64,000 nt of DNA. It comes from Pseudomonas inefficax. Its GTDB lineage: Bacteria; Pseudomonadota; Gammaproteobacteria; Pseudomonadales; Pseudomonadaceae. The position numbers were made by a program, and so were the translations under genes. The stretch's first letter is position 1. The number at the start of each line of letters is the position of its first letter. The stretch lies in contig NZ_OPYN01000046.1 of assembly GCF_900277125.1 (NCBI RefSeq), positions 37,333 through 101,332 of the forward strand, read 5' to 3'. The notes under the pieces are model-generated. The model was not told the origin of the DNA. It made no database searches and saw only the letters and a program-made list of their open reading frames with translations. Positions 27,657 through 38,626 of this stretch are shown piece by piece.

Positions 27657-28145
27657 TCAGGCCTCGGTAGCGTATTTGGCCAGGCGTGGGTCGTTCTTCA
27701 GAACGGCCAGGGTGTTGCTGTGGACGGTTTCGGCAGTGACGTCGGCGCTGCTGAAGATCTGGTTGAAGTGCTGGTGGGTGACCGAAGCGAAGTAGCCACG
27801 GTCTTCCGGAGCCACACCGAGGACCACGGCATAGGTGGTCAGCGCCTCACCCTGGCCCATGGCCATGTCTTCGGACAGTTCGTTCATCATGCCGTTCATG
27901 GCGAACCAGGACTTGCCGCCATAGGTCAGCGACGCCCTGGTCGAGCAGCCGTTGGTGCCGGAGGTCATGCCGAAGGTGGCGTTACCGGACGTGCCGTTGG
28001 TGGTGGAAGCCAGGAAGTGTGCCGGAGTGCCGCGCTGGCCTTCGAACAGCATGTTGCCCCAGCCGCAGTTCGGGCCGCCTGGCGCTTCGGCCATGGCATT
28101 GAGTGAGACCACGGTGAACAGAGTACCCAGAAGAATCCGTTTCAT
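27657..28145 (-). CDS. DUF3015 exported protein
   Basis: The 162-residue protein has a cleavable signal (MKRILLGTLFTVVSLNAMAEA). The mature part begins PGGPNCGWGNMLFEGQRGTP and contains a second conserved cysteine in TSGTNGCSTRASLTYG, the pattern of DUF3015 proteins (predicted periplasmic, one disulfide). The physiological role is unknown. A terminator follows directly; the gene is divergent from the Lon-like protease. Confidence 0.85.
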   Translation of the reverse strand: MKRILLGTLFTVVSLNAMAEAPGGPNCGWGNMLFEGQRGTPAHFLASTTNGTSGNATFGMTSGTNGCSTRASLTYGGKSWFAMNGMMNELSEDMAMGQGEALTTYAVVLGVAPEDRGYFASVTHQHFNQIFSSADVTAETVHSNTLAVLKNDPRLAKYATEA

Positions 28146-28398
28146 AGCATTTGTTCTCTATTTGACTTAACCAAGGGTCAGGGTTTCTGGCAACTCGGTT
28201 GCCAGGTCGGGAAAGCTTTTCACCCACCCGCGCAGCTTGGAGTTTAGGCACGATCTAAAGGTTGCGTTGTTGATTGCGAAAAATTTGCTGTTCCATGACC
28301 CGCTTCGGCTGCGACATAAAGTCCTGCGGAGCCTTGCAAGGCGCGCGCGGGCAGCGCCAGAATGCTGCGTATCTGCCCCGCCGAAGTAAGGAAACCCA

Positions 28399-30837
28399 AT
28401 GCCCGATCCTGTCGCTGCGCGCCTGCGTCTCGCGCCCGAAGCCCTGACCCGGCGTTTCTCCCCCGAGCAGTTTGCCTTTACCCATACCGACGATCTGGAG
28501 CCGTTTCGCGGAGTCCTGGGCCAGGAACGTGCTGTCGAGGCCCTGCAGTTCGGCGTGGCAATGCCGCGCCCTGGTTACAACGTGTATGTGATGGGCGAGC
28601 CCGGCACCGGCCGTTTCTCGTTCGTCAAGCGCTACCTCAAGGCCGAGGGCAAGCGCCAGCAAACCCCTTCCGACTGGGTCTACGTCAATCACTTCGACGA
28701 CACCCGCGAACCACGTGCGCTGGAATTGCCATCCGGCAGCGCCGGGGCGTTCATCGCCGACATGAACGGGCTGATCGACAACCTCTTGTCGACCTTCCCG
28801 GCGGTGTTCGAGCACCCGTCGTACCAGCAGAAGAAAGGCGCCATCGACCGCGCCTTCAACCAGCGTTACGACCGCGCCCTGGATGTGATCGAGCGCGCCT
28901 CGCTGGAAAAGGACGTGGCCCTGTACCGCGACGCCAGCAACGTTGCCTTCACCCCGATGGCCGACGGCAAGGCGCTGGATGAAGCCGAATTCGCCCAGTT
29001 GCCGGAAGAGGTGCGCGAGCAGTTCCACGAAGATATCGCCCTGCTCGAGGAACGCCTGAACGAAGAGCTGGCCAGCCTGCCGCAGTGGAAACGCGAGTCG
29101 AACAACCAGCTGCGCCAGCTCAACGAAGAAACCATCACCCTGGCCCTGCAGCCATTGCTGGCGCCGCTGTCGGAGAAGTACGCCGAGAACGCTGCCGTCT
29201 GCGCCTACCTGCAGTCGGTGCAGCTGAACCTGCTGCGTACCGTGGTCGAGCAACTGGTCGAAGACAGCAAGACCGACGCTGCCGCGCGCAAGCTGCTGGA
29301 AGAGCAGTACGCCCCAAGCCTGGTGGTCGGCCACCACGCCGACGGCGGTGCACCGGTGGTATTCGAGCCGCACCCGACCTACGACAACCTGTTCGGCCGT
29401 ATCGAATACAGCACCGACCAGGGTGCGCTGTACACCTCGTACCGCCAGCTGCGCCCGGGCGCGCTGCACCGCGCCAATGGCGGCTTCCTGATCCTCGAAG
29501 CCGAGAAGATGCTGGGCGAGCCGTTCGTCTGGGACGCGCTCAAGCGCGCGCTGCAATCGCGCAAGCTGAAGATGGAATCGCCGCTTGGCGAGCTGGGCCG
29601 GGTCGCCACCGTCAGCCTGACGCCGCAGATGATCCCGCTGAACATCAAGCTGGTCATCATCGGTTCGCGCCAGCTGTACTACGCGCTGCAGGACCACGAC
29701 CCGGACTTCCAGGAGATGTTCCGGGTACTGGTGGACTTCGACGAAGACATGCCCATGGTCGACGAGAACCTGGAGCAGTTCGCCCAGCTGTTGCGCACCC
29801 GCACCAACGAAGAAGGCATGGCGCCGTTGACCAGCGACGCGGTGGCGCGCCTGGCCACCTACAGTGCCCGCCTGGCCGAAAACCAGTCGCGCCTGTCGGC
29901 ACGTATCGGCGACCTGTTCCAGCTGGTCAGCGAAGCCGATTTCATCCGCCAGCTGGCCAGTGACGAAATGACAGACGCCGGGCATATCGAGCGTGCGCTC
30001 AAGGCCAAGGCCACCCGCACCGGGCGTGTTTCGCAGCGGGTGCTGGACGACATGCTCGCCGGCATCATCCTGATCGACACCGAAGGCGCGGCCATCGGCA
30101 AGTGCAACGGCCTGACCGTGCTGGAAGTGGGCGATTCGGCGTTCGGCATGCCGGCGCGTATCTCCGCCACCGTGTACCCGGGTGGCAGCGGTATCGTCGA
30201 CATCGAGCGTGAGGTCAACCTCGGCCAGCCGATCCACTCCAAGGGTGTGATGATCCTCACCGGCTACCTGGGCAGCCGCTATGCCCAGGAGTTCCCGCTG
30301 GCGATCTCGGCGAGCATCGCCCTGGAACAGTCCTACGGCTATGTGGATGGTGACAGCGCCTCGCTGGGTGAAGCCTGCACACTGATCTCGGCCTTGTCGC
30401 GCACGCCGCTCAAACAGTGCTTCGCCATCACCGGCTCGATCAACCAGTTTGGTGAAGTGCAGGCAGTGGGCGGGGTCAACGAGAAGATCGAAGGTTTCTT
30501 CCGCCTGTGCGAGGCGCGTGGCCTGACCGGCGAGCAAGGGGTGATCATCCCGCGTGCCAACGTTGCCACGCTGATGCTCGACGAGCGCGTGCTGCAGGCG
30601 GTGGAGAACGGCATGTTCCACGTGTACGCGGTCAGCCAGGCCGACGAGGCGTTGAGCCTGCTGGTGGGCGAGGAGGCCGGTGTGCTGGATGACAAGGGCC
30701 AGTTCACCGAAGGCAGCGTCAACGCCCGGGTGGTTGAGCGCCTGCGTGAGATCGCCGAGATGATCGGCGAGGAAGAAATCGAGAAGGCGGAGAAAGAACG
30801 CCTGGAAGAGGTGATAGCCCAGGCCAAGCCGGCCTGA
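28399..30837 (+). CDS. LonC/LonP-like ATP-binding protease
   Basis: The 812-residue protein has an N-terminal AAA-like part with an unusual P-loop (GEPGTGRFSF, Arg in place of the usual Lys). A long helical insert follows, then a Walker-B-like GGFLILEAEKM and a C-terminal Lon peptidase domain with catalytic S653 (DGDSAS) and K696 (GGVNEK), 43 residues apart as in E. coli Lon. This is the AAA_32 plus Lon_C architecture; substrates are unknown. The start MPDPVAARLRL follows TAAGGAAA. A terminator lies at 30845. Confidence 0.9.
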   Translation: MPDPVAARLRLAPEALTRRFSPEQFAFTHTDDLEPFRGVLGQERAVEALQFGVAMPRPGYNVYVMGEPGTGRFSFVKRYLKAEGKRQQTPSDWVYVNHFDDTREPRALELPSGSAGAFIADMNGLIDNLLSTFPAVFEHPSYQQKKGAIDRAFNQRYDRALDVIERASLEKDVALYRDASNVAFTPMADGKALDEAEFAQLPEEVREQFHEDIALLEERLNEELASLPQWKRESNNQLRQLNEETITLALQPLLAPLSEKYAENAAVCAYLQSVQLNLLRTVVEQLVEDSKTDAAARKLLEEQYAPSLVVGHHADGGAPVVFEPHPTYDNLFGRIEYSTDQGALYTSYRQLRPGALHRANGGFLILEAEKMLGEPFVWDALKRALQSRKLKMESPLGELGRVATVSLTPQMIPLNIKLVIIGSRQLYYALQDHDPDFQEMFRVLVDFDEDMPMVDENLEQFAQLLRTRTNEEGMAPLTSDAVARLATYSARLAENQSRLSARIGDLFQLVSEADFIRQLASDEMTDAGHIERALKAKATRTGRVSQRVLDDMLAGIILIDTEGAAIGKCNGLTVLEVGDSAFGMPARISATVYPGGSGIVDIEREVNLGQPIHSKGVMILTGYLGSRYAQEFPLAISASIALEQSYGYVDGDSASLGEACTLISALSRTPLKQCFAITGSINQFGEVQAVGGVNEKIEGFFRLCEARGLTGEQGVIIPRANVATLMLDERVLQAVENGMFHVYAVSQADEALSLLVGEEAGVLDDKGQFTEGSVNARVVERLREIAEMIGEEEIEKAEKERLEEVIAQAKPA

Positions 30838-30844
30838 GTCAATA

Positions 30845-30887
30845 AACCGGCGCTGGCGGCGATGTGCTACCGTTCAGCGCCGGTTTT
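30845..30887 (+). terminator. Terminator of the Lon-like gene
   Basis: AACCGGCGCTG and CAGCGCCGGTT form an 11-bp stem followed by TT. Confidence 0.75.
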
Positions 30888-30998
30888 CCATCTTTCTATA
30901 CCGTTCTTCTATGCTGGAACTTAAGGACGGTATCAGCGTTCAGGATGGAAACAGCCTGAGGTTCAGGCTGAACAAGGCTTATTGGAGGGGGCGCGGCC

Positions 30999-31337
30999 AT
31001 GCGCAATCTCAGCCTCACACGCCAGTGCCTGGGCCTGGTGACCCGCATCGAATGCAGCATCCGTCCGCTGGCCGGGGACAACGGTATGTGGACGCTGCTG
31101 TTCGCCGCCGGCATGGCCGGTGAACAACCCTCCGCGATCAAGGCACAAGGGCCGTTCCATGGGCCGCTGGTGGCCGAATCGGTGCTCAATGCCATTGTCG
31201 ACAGCCTGACCTTGCATGGCTATCAGGTGGCCGAGGATCCGCAGATCTGGTGTTTGCATTTGCAGGCGCAGTTGCGGCGGATCAACGGGGAGCGGTGTCG
31301 GAACCTGGGGGATTACCAGTTTCATCCTGAGACCTGA
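30999..31337 (+). CDS. Hypothetical 112-residue protein
   Basis: The start MRNLSLTRQCLGLVTRIECS follows TGGAGGGGGCG. The small alpha/beta protein contains WTLLFAAGMAGEQPSAIKAQ and a conserved-looking IWCLHLQAQLRRINGERCR end. It is cytosolic and no family is recalled. A small hairpin (CAGCCTGA-GGT-TCAGGCTG, 30953-30971) sits in its 5' region. Confidence 0.7.
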   Translation: MRNLSLTRQCLGLVTRIECSIRPLAGDNGMWTLLFAAGMAGEQPSAIKAQGPFHGPLVAESVLNAIVDSLTLHGYQVAEDPQIWCLHLQAQLRRINGERCRNLGDYQFHPET

Positions 31338-31345
31338 TTGAGGCC

Positions 31346-31451
31346 GGGGGCCGCTTTGCGGCCCATCGCGACACAAGGCCGCTCCTACAAGGGACCGCGA
31401 TCTCTTGTAGGAGCGGCCTTGTGTCGCGATGGGCTGCAAAGCAGCCCCCAT
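31346..31451. repeat. REP inverted pair
   Basis: GGCCGCTTTGCGGCCCATCG with its inverse ending GGGCTGCAAAGCAGCCCCCA. Confidence 0.85.
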
Positions 31452-31531
31452 TTCACCGGGCTTTTGCTGTAACAGGTGGCTGGCTATACTCGCCGTCGCT
31501 TTTTTAGTCACCTGATGAGTCCCGACACTCC

Positions 31532-32020
31532 ATGGAACGTATCCTCGAAAACGCGATGTATGCCTCGCGCTGGCTGCTCGCCCCCATCTATTTCGGCCTG
31601 TCCCTCGGCCTGCTGGCCCTGGCGCTGAAATTCTTCCAGGAAGTGGTTCACGTCCTGCCCAACGTCTTCGCCCTCAGCGAAGCCGACCTGATCCTGGTGA
31701 TCCTGTCGCTGATCGACATGTCCCTGGTGGGCGGCCTGCTGGTGATGGTGATGATCTCCGGCTACGAGAACTTCGTCTCGCAACTGGACATCGACGAGAG
31801 CAAGGAAAAGCTCAACTGGCTGGGCAAGATGGACTCTTCGTCGTTGAAGATGAAGGTTGCCGCGTCGATCGTGGCCATCTCGTCCATCCACCTGCTGCGG
31901 GTGTTCATGGATGCACAGAACATCTCCACCGATTACCTGATGTGGTACGTGATCATCCACATGACCTTCGTGGTCTCGGCATTCTGCATGGGCTACCTGG
32001 ACAAGCTGACCAAGCACTGA
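31532..32020 (+). CDS. UPF0114 / YqhA-family inner-membrane protein
   Basis: The 162-residue protein has four predicted membrane helices ([77 protein letters not shown]) and the conserved [20 protein letters not shown] loop, as in TIGR00645. The function is unknown. Confidence 0.9.
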   Translation: MERILENAMYASRWLLAPIYFGLSLGLLALALKFFQEVVHVLPNVFALSEADLILVILSLIDMSLVGGLLVMVMISGYENFVSQLDIDESKEKLNWLGKMDSSSLKMKVAASIVAISSIHLLRVFMDAQNISTDYLMWYVIIHMTFVVSAFCMGYLDKLTKH

Positions 32021-32042
32021 GCCTTCAGGCCTCTTCGCAATC

Positions 32043-32076
32043 CCTGTGGGAGCGGGCAGCCCGCGAAGAGGCCGGT
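32043..32076. repeat. Single REP element
   Basis: CTGTGGGAGCGGGCAGCCCGCGAAGAGGC-type palindrome. Confidence 0.75.
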
Positions 32077-32176
32077 ACGGTCCACCTGACGAGCGGCGTC
32101 AGTCATGCCTTGTGCATTCGTCCATTCTGTACAAAAAATGAGCTCTCATGCGTGGTTCTCATCGCGAGGTGCTTTC

Positions 32177-32482
32177 ATGAACCTGCATCAGCTCAACACC
32201 GAGGCCAGGGCTGGCCATGTCGACGAACTGAACCTGATCGCCATCGAAGGCGGTGACTACCTGCTCGAGGCCCGGATCAAAGGCCACGCCCACCCCCTCT
32301 CAGACCCCCGTGGTGAACGCCTGCGCGTGCACTCGGTGGAGGATACGCGCAAGTTGCTGCAAACCATCCCCATGGTCTCGATGAACCTGGTGCACTGGTC
32401 GGTGCAGGACGAAATGTGCGGGATGGGCACGCACCCGGAAGAAGACTTGAAGGTGCCGATTTCCCAGCGCTCGGCCTGGTAG
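32177..32482 (+). CDS. DUF6482-like small protein
   Basis: The start MNLHQLNTEARAGHVDELNL at 32177 follows GAGG. The 101-residue protein contains GDYLLEARIKGHAHPLSDPR, a TIPMVSMNLVHWSVQDEMCG core and a PEEDLKVPIS end. It is a compact beta-rich cytosolic protein common in pseudomonads, of unknown role. Confidence 0.7.
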   Translation: MNLHQLNTEARAGHVDELNLIAIEGGDYLLEARIKGHAHPLSDPRGERLRVHSVEDTRKLLQTIPMVSMNLVHWSVQDEMCGMGTHPEEDLKVPISQRSAW

Positions 32483-32567
32483 CTGCTCGCAGCGCCCCAG
32501 TATGCTAGGCTGCTCGCCCTTTTCATCAAGGGCGCGGCTTCACTGCGCCCTGCAGTGGAGCACGACA

Positions 32568-33185
32568 ATGTCCGAACTCAACCTGTCCACCGACGAAACT
32601 CGCGTCAGCTACGGCATCGGCCGTCAGCTGGGCGGCCAGCTGCGCGACAACCCGCCACCAGGCGTCAGCCTGGAAGCCATCCTGGCCGGCCTGACCGACG
32701 CCTTCAACGGCGCCGACAGCCGCGTCAGCGAAGCCGACCTGTCGGCCAGCTTCAAGGTCATTCGCGATGTGATGCAAGCCGAAGCAGCCGCCAAGGCTGA
32801 AGCCGCTGCTGCCGCTGGCAAGGCATTCCTGGTCGAGAACGCCAAGCGTGACGGCATCACCACCCTGGCTTCGGGCCTGCAGTTCGAAGTACTGACCGCT
32901 GGCGAAGGCGCCAAGCCGACCCGCGAAGACAACGTGCGCACCCACTACCACGGCACCCTGATCGACGGCACTGTGTTCGACAGCTCCTACGACCGTGGTC
33001 AGCCGGCTGAATTCCCGGTAGGTGGTGTGATCGCTGGCTGGACCGAAGCCCTGCAGCTGATGAACGCTGGCAGCAAATGGCGCCTGTACGTGCCGAGCGA
33101 GCTGGCCTACGGCGCCCAAGGCGTTGGCAGCATCCCGCCGCACAGCGTGCTGGTGTTCGACGTCGAGCTGCTCGACGTTCTGTAA
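32568..33185 (+). CDS. fklB: FKBP-type peptidyl-prolyl isomerase (FklB-like)
   Basis: The 205-residue protein has an N-terminal dimerisation domain (LSTDETRVSYGIGRQLGGQL), an alanine-rich linker helix and a C-terminal FKBP domain (VRTHYHGTLIDGTVFDSSYD, FPVGGVIAGWTEALQLMNAG, LAYGAQGVGSIPPHSVLVFD). It lacks a signal peptide, so it acts in the cytoplasm. It catalyses cis-trans isomerisation of prolyl bonds. ATG 32568 is used. Confidence 0.92.
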   Translation: MSELNLSTDETRVSYGIGRQLGGQLRDNPPPGVSLEAILAGLTDAFNGADSRVSEADLSASFKVIRDVMQAEAAAKAEAAAAAGKAFLVENAKRDGITTLASGLQFEVLTAGEGAKPTREDNVRTHYHGTLIDGTVFDSSYDRGQPAEFPVGGVIAGWTEALQLMNAGSKWRLYVPSELAYGAQGVGSIPPHSVLVFDVELLDVL

Positions 33186-33190
33186 TGCCG

Positions 33191-33313
33191 CTGGGGCCGC
33201 TTTGCGGCCCATTCGCGGCACAAGGCCGCTCCTACAGGGGTACGCGTTTTCCTGGGATATGCGTACCCCTGTAGGAGCAGCCTTGTGCTGCGAACGAGGG
33301 CGAAGCCCTCGCC
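33191..33313. repeat. REP inverted pair
   Basis: GGCCGCTTTGCGGCCCATTC and CTGTAGGAGCAGCCTTGTGC elements fill the fklB downstream gap. Confidence 0.85.
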
Positions 33314-33314
33314 G

Positions 33315-33560
33315 TTAGTTCCAATCTGTTCCCCCGGGGCGCAATGCCCGCGCATAGCAGAACAGAAACAGATTCCGCACCAGCTCCTTGAGCACCCCCG
33401 GTTCACTCGAATTCAGCCCGCTCATGTCCAGGTCGCCCAGGTCACGCAGCTCGTCGAGCGCTTCTTCTTCAAGCACCGCGCACACTTCACCGGTTTCCCG
33501 ATGAAGAATGCGCAGGTAGGGGTGAGGGCGGTCCAGCCAGGCGTCGATCAGATAAGTCAT
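33315..33560 (-). CDS. Small protein under a predicted Fur box (PA4570-like)
   Basis: The 81-residue protein (MTYLIDAWLDRPHPYLRILH...) has an acidic EEEALDELRDLGDLDMSGLN middle and a C-terminal LVRNLFLFCYARAL. AAGGAGAA precedes the ATG, and a Fur-like 19-mer lies 30 bases upstream. Position between fklB and ispB and iron control match my memory of P. aeruginosa PA4570, an iron-starvation-induced protein of unknown role; that link is inference. Confidence 0.75.
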   Translation of the reverse strand: MTYLIDAWLDRPHPYLRILHRETGEVCAVLEEEALDELRDLGDLDMSGLNSSEPGVLKELVRNLFLFCYARALRPGGTDWN

Positions 33561-33589
33561 GGCTATTCTCCTTGGATAGCAGTCCCAAT

Positions 33590-33608
33590 GAGAATAATTC
33601 TTATTATC
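33590..33608 (-). promoter_or_regulatory. Predicted Fur box
   Basis: The minus strand reads GATAATAAGAATTATTCTC, which matches 15 of 19 bases of the consensus GATAATGATAATCATTATC. It lies directly upstream of the 81-residue gene, predicting expression when iron is low. Confidence 0.65.
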
Positions 33609-33644
33609 TGAATAGCAAGCGCCAATTGGTGGTTTTCTGAAAAA

Positions 33645-33986
33645 TCAGACCTTACGTACGAATTCGGACTTCAGCTTCATGGCGCCGATGCCGTCGATCT
33701 TGCAGTCGATGTCGTGGTCGCCGTCGCACAGGCGGATGTTCTTGACCTTGGTACCGACCTTGACCACCAGGGACGAGCCCTTGACCTTGAGGTCCTTGAT
33801 CACGGTGACGGTGTCGCCATCCTGCAGGATGTTGCCGACCGAGTCCTTCTTCACCACCTCGTCGCTGGCCGCTTCGGTGTCACCGCTGGCCGACCACTCG
33901 TGGGCGCATTCAGGGCAGATCAGCTGAGTGCCATCCTCATAGGTGTATTCGGAGTTGCATTTCGGGCAGGGTGGCAGAGTGCTCAC
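33645..33986 (-). CDS. PhnA/YjdM-family zinc-ribbon protein
   Basis: The 113-residue protein has an N-terminal zinc ribbon ([12 protein letters not shown] and ICPECAHEW), then the PhnA domain ([40 protein letters not shown]). Despite the historical phosphonate name, its role is not established. Confidence 0.92.
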   Translation of the reverse strand: MSTLPPCPKCNSEYTYEDGTQLICPECAHEWSASGDTEAASDEVVKKDSVGNILQDGDTVTVIKDLKVKGSSLVVKVGTKVKNIRLCDGDHDIDCKIDGIGAMKLKSEFVRKV

Positions 33987-34072
33987 TTCGGTTCCTCAAA
34001 CAAACAGACGGGCGGTTGAAAACCCGAATTGTAAAAGGTATTTCTGCGAAAGTGATTATGTCCGGACAAAAG

Positions 34073-34156
34073 CTTCGCGGGTAAACCCGCTCCCACAGGT
34101 ACAACATAGGCCTGGAGCCCTGCGATATCCCTGTGGGAGCGGGTTTACCCGCGAAT
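34073..34156. repeat. REP inverted pair
   Basis: TCGCGGGTAAACCCGCTCCC and TGTGGGAGCGGGTTTACCCG; downstream of ispB. Confidence 0.85.
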
Positions 34157-34173
34157 GAAGGCGACTCGGTCTA

Positions 34174-35142
34174 TCAGTGAGTACGCGCGACAGCAAACTC
34201 GCTCAGCTCGACCAGCGCATCCCGGTATTCGCTTGCCGGCAGCACTTCCAGGCAGGCGATGGCACGCTTCACATAGTCACGCGCCAGCTCCGCCGTGTAC
34301 TTCAGCGCACCCGACTCTTCTACCGCCACGCGAATCTGCTCCAGGTCTTCCAGGCCACCTTTCTGAATGGCCTGGCGCACCAGCGCAGCCTGTTCGGCAG
34401 TGCCTTCGCGCATGGTGTAGATCAGCGGCAGGGTGGGCTTGCCTTCGGCCAGGTCGTCACCGACGTTCTTGCCCAGGGTCTGCGAGTCGCCCTTGTAGTC
34501 CAGCAGGTCGTCGACCAGCTGGAACGCCACGCCCAGGTGGTCGCCAAAGGTGCGCAGGGCCTCGCGCTGTTCGTCGGTTGCCTCGGCCAGCGCGGCGGCG
34601 CTGTGGGTCGAGGCCTCGAACAGCATCGCGGTCTTGCCGCGGATGACCTCCATGTAGACTTCCTCGGTGGTGCTGGCATCGCGTACCCGCGACAGCTGCA
34701 GCACTTCACCCTCGGCAATCACGCGGGTGGCCTTGGACAGGATCTGCATGACCGGCATCGAGCCCAGTTCGACCATCATTTCGAACGAGCGCGAATAGAG
34801 GAAGTCGCCCACCAGCACGCTCGGTGCGTTGCCCCACAGGGCATTGGCGGTGGAGCGGCCACGGCGCATGCCGGACATGTCGACCACGTCGTCGTGCAGC
34901 AGGGTAGCGGTGTGCAGGAATTCGATGGTGGCAGCCAGCAGGCGCAGGTCGTCGCCTTCGCGGCCCAGGGCCTTGCCACACAGCAGCACCAGCAGGGGGC
35001 GCAGGCGCTTGCCACCGGCGGACGTGATATAGTCGCCGATCTTCGATACCAGCGGCACGCGCGAGGTCAGCTGCTTCTTGATGATCTCGTCGACGGCGCT
35101 GAAATCATCAGCCACCGCGCGGTAGAAGGATTGGGGTTGCAT
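34174..35142 (-). CDS. ispB: Polyprenyl (octa/nonaprenyl) diphosphate synthase
   Basis: The 322-residue trans-prenyltransferase has the first aspartate-rich motif [15 protein letters not shown], the second [10 protein letters not shown], the substrate motif GGKRLRP and the ALxEGEVLQL-type segment. It makes the long side chain of ubiquinone from FPP and IPP; chain length (C40 or C45) cannot be read with certainty. It is divergent from rplU-rpmA-obgE, the usual order in proteobacteria. Confidence 0.93.
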   Translation of the reverse strand: MQPQSFYRAVADDFSAVDEIIKKQLTSRVPLVSKIGDYITSAGGKRLRPLLVLLCGKALGREGDDLRLLAATIEFLHTATLLHDDVVDMSGMRRGRSTANALWGNAPSVLVGDFLYSRSFEMMVELGSMPVMQILSKATRVIAEGEVLQLSRVRDASTTEEVYMEVIRGKTAMLFEASTHSAAALAEATDEQREALRTFGDHLGVAFQLVDDLLDYKGDSQTLGKNVGDDLAEGKPTLPLIYTMREGTAEQAALVRQAIQKGGLEDLEQIRVAVEESGALKYTAELARDYVKRAIACLEVLPASEYRDALVELSEFAVARTH

Positions 35143-35227
35143 CGGCTGCTCCAGTGAGGTTGCGCGGCATGCTAGGTCGCGGGTCCCGGTGTGTCAAGGC
35201 GCGGTGCCAGCGCGCCGGGGGCGGTAC

Positions 35228-35256
35228 TTGCAAGCAAAACCGCGGTTGCGTACAAT
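35228..35256 (+). promoter_or_regulatory. Sigma70-type promoter of rplU-rpmA
   Basis: TTGCAA (35228-35233), a 17-base spacer and TACAAT (35251-35256) lie about 130 bases before the rplU ATG, leaving a 5' leader where ribosomal-protein control could act. Confidence 0.7.
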
Positions 35257-35386
35257 CGCGCACCCTAACTTCCTGGGCAGCACCTGCCTTACGCAATTGC
35301 GCCGGGCCGTTCCAGCCCTGTGCAGCCATGCCAGCCAATACTCATCATATAAAGCGCTGGGTGAGCAGGATTATCGGAGAAATACC

Positions 35387-35701
35387 ATGTCTTACGCAGT
35401 AATCGTTACCGGCGGCAAGCAGTACAAAGTCGCTGAAGGTGAATTCCTCAAGATCGAAAAACTGGAAGTCGCCACTGGCGAATCCGTGACCTTCGATCGC
35501 GTCCTGCTGGTCGCCAACGGTGAAGAAGTCACCATCGGTGCTCCAGTTGTTGCTGGCGCTAAAGTAGTGGCCGAAGTCGTATCGCAAGGCCGCCACGACA
35601 AGGTTCGCATCATCAAGTTCCGTCGTCGTAAGCACCACATGAAGCGTATGGGCCACCGCCAGTGGTTCACCGAGATCAAAATCACCGGCATCCAGGCTTA
35701 A
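35387..35701 (+). CDS. rplU: 50S ribosomal protein L21
   Basis: The 104-residue protein ([20 protein letters not shown], then [19 protein letters not shown]) has standard L21 length and motifs. The start at 35387 follows CGGAGA. It is the first gene of rplU-rpmA. Confidence 0.97.
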   Translation: MSYAVIVTGGKQYKVAEGEFLKIEKLEVATGESVTFDRVLLVANGEEVTIGAPVVAGAKVVAEVVSQGRHDKVRIIKFRRRKHHMKRMGHRQWFTEIKITGIQA

Positions 35702-35739
35702 TCCCCTAGATCCCCTGAATTTATTTGGAGAATTGAACC

Positions 35740-35997
35740 ATGGCTCACAAGAAGGCTGGTGGTAGTACTCGTAACGGTCGCGACTCAGAATCGAAACGCC
35801 TTGGCGTGAAGATGTATGGCGGCCAGGTTATCAAGCCAGGCAACATCATCGTCCGTCAGCGCGGCACCGAATTCCACGCTGGCTACGGCGTTGGCATGGG
35901 CAAGGATCACACCTTGTTCGCCAAGATCGAAGGCGTGATCAAGTTCGAGAAGAAAGGCGAGTTCATGCGCCGTTACGTGAGCATCGTCGCCGCTTAA
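35740..35997 (+). CDS. rpmA: 50S ribosomal protein L27
   Basis: The 85-residue protein ([20 protein letters not shown]) keeps the flexible N-terminus that reaches the peptidyl-transferase centre. TTGGAGAA lies upstream, 38 bases after rplU. A strong terminator follows. Confidence 0.98.
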
Positions 35998-36015
35998 TCG
36001 CGACGTCGCTCCAGA

Positions 36016-36042
36016 AGCCCCGTCACGCGACGGGGCTTTTTC
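36016..36042 (+). terminator. Terminator of rplU-rpmA
   Basis: AGCCCCGTC-ACGC-GACGGGGCT then TTTTTC. Confidence 0.92.
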
Positions 36043-36149
36043 GTTTGTGGTGAGCCTCTTGCAAAGCTGTTTGTATGGGCTGCCGGCGTGAGTTTCTACG
36101 GTCGTACGGGGCCGCCGCGCTCATTTTTGCAAGAGCCTCATGTTTTTGA

Positions 36150-37412
<1,263 letters not shown>

Positions 37413-37428
37413 CCGGTTGCAGTACACT

Positions 37429-37456
37429 AAACGCCGCTCTTTGGAGCGGCGTTTTT
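37429..37456 (+). terminator. Terminator of obgE
   Basis: AAACGCCGCTC-TTTG-GAGCGGCGTTT then TTG; it lies just before proB. Confidence 0.85.
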
Positions 37457-37497
37457 GTATCCACGGTATCTACAGATTCGACATAGGTTGGAAGAAG

Positions 37498-38616
37498 ATG
37501 CGAAGCAAGGTGACGGGCGCCAAGCGCTGGGTCGTGAAGATTGGCAGTGCTCTGCTGACCGCCGATGGCAAAGGCCTCGATCGCGGTGCCATGGCCGTTT
37601 GGGTCGAGCAGATGGTTGCGCTGCGTGAGGCGGGCGTGGAGTTGGTACTGGTCTCCTCCGGGGCCGTGGCTGCCGGCATGAGCCAGCTGGGCTGGACGTC
37701 GCGACCGAGTGCGATGAACGAGCTGCAGGCGGCTGCCTCGATCGGCCAGATGCGTCTGGTGCAGGCCTGGGAATCGAGCTTCGGCGAGCACGGCAAGCAC
37801 ACCGCGCAGATCCTGCTGACCCATGACGACCTGTCCGACCGCAAGCGCTACCTGAACGCCCGCAGCACCCTGCGCACGCTGGTCGACCTGGGCGTGGTGC
37901 CGGTGATCAACGAAAACGATACCGTGGTCACCGACGAGATCCGCTTCGGCGACAACGACACCCTGGCGGCGCTGGTGGCCAACCTGGTCGAGGCTGACCT
38001 GCTGGTGATCCTTACCGACCGCGATGGCATGTTCGACGCCGACCCGCGCAACAACCCCGAAGCCCAGCTGATCTACGAGGCCCGCGCCGACGACCCGGCA
38101 CTGGACGCCGTAGCCGGCGGTACCGGTGGTGCCCTGGGCCGTGGCGGCATGCAGACCAAGCTGCGCGCCGCGCGCCTGGCAGCCCGTTCCGGTGCCCACA
38201 CCATCATCATCGGTGGCCGCATCGAGCGCGTGCTGGATCGCCTCAAGGCTGGCGAACGCCTGGGTACCTTGCTGTCGCCCGAGCGCGGCATGCTTGCGGC
38301 GCGCAAGCAGTGGCTGGCTGGCCACCTGCAGACCCGTGGCACCCTGGTACTGGATGCCGGTGCCGTGCAGGCGCTGCGCCAGGCCAACAAGAGCCTGCTG
38401 CCGGTTGGCGTGAAGACCGTGCAGGGCAGCTTCCGTCGTGGCGAGATGGTGGTGTGCGTCGGCCCGGACGGCCTTGAAGTGGCACGGGGCCTGGCCAACT
38501 ACAGCGCCCTGGAGGCGCAGAAGATCATCGGCCAGCCTTCCGATGCCATCGAAAGCATCCTGGGCTATATCGCGGAGCCCGAGCTGGTGCACCGTGACAA
38601 TCTGGTTCTGGTCTGA
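37498..38616 (+). CDS. proB: Glutamate 5-kinase
   Basis: The 372-residue protein catalyses the first step of proline synthesis, ATP-dependent phosphorylation of glutamate. It has an amino-acid-kinase domain ([65 protein letters not shown]) and a C-terminal PUA domain ([20 protein letters not shown]). The start [11 protein letters not shown] at 37498 follows GGAAGA. Confidence 0.95.
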   Translation: MRSKVTGAKRWVVKIGSALLTADGKGLDRGAMAVWVEQMVALREAGVELVLVSSGAVAAGMSQLGWTSRPSAMNELQAAASIGQMRLVQAWESSFGEHGKHTAQILLTHDDLSDRKRYLNARSTLRTLVDLGVVPVINENDTVVTDEIRFGDNDTLAALVANLVEADLLVILTDRDGMFDADPRNNPEAQLIYEARADDPALDAVAGGTGGALGRGGMQTKLRAARLAARSGAHTIIIGGRIERVLDRLKAGERLGTLLSPERGMLAARKQWLAGHLQTRGTLVLDAGAVQALRQANKSLLPVGVKTVQGSFRRGEMVVCVGPDGLEVARGLANYSALEAQKIIGQPSDAIESILGYIAEPELVHRDNLVLV

Positions 38617-38626
38617 GGACGTGCGC

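Noticed and set aside
28255..30621. 788-codon open frame on the minus strand
   Set aside because: It is the mirror of the Lon-like protease, with Q/V/A-rich composition and no domain.
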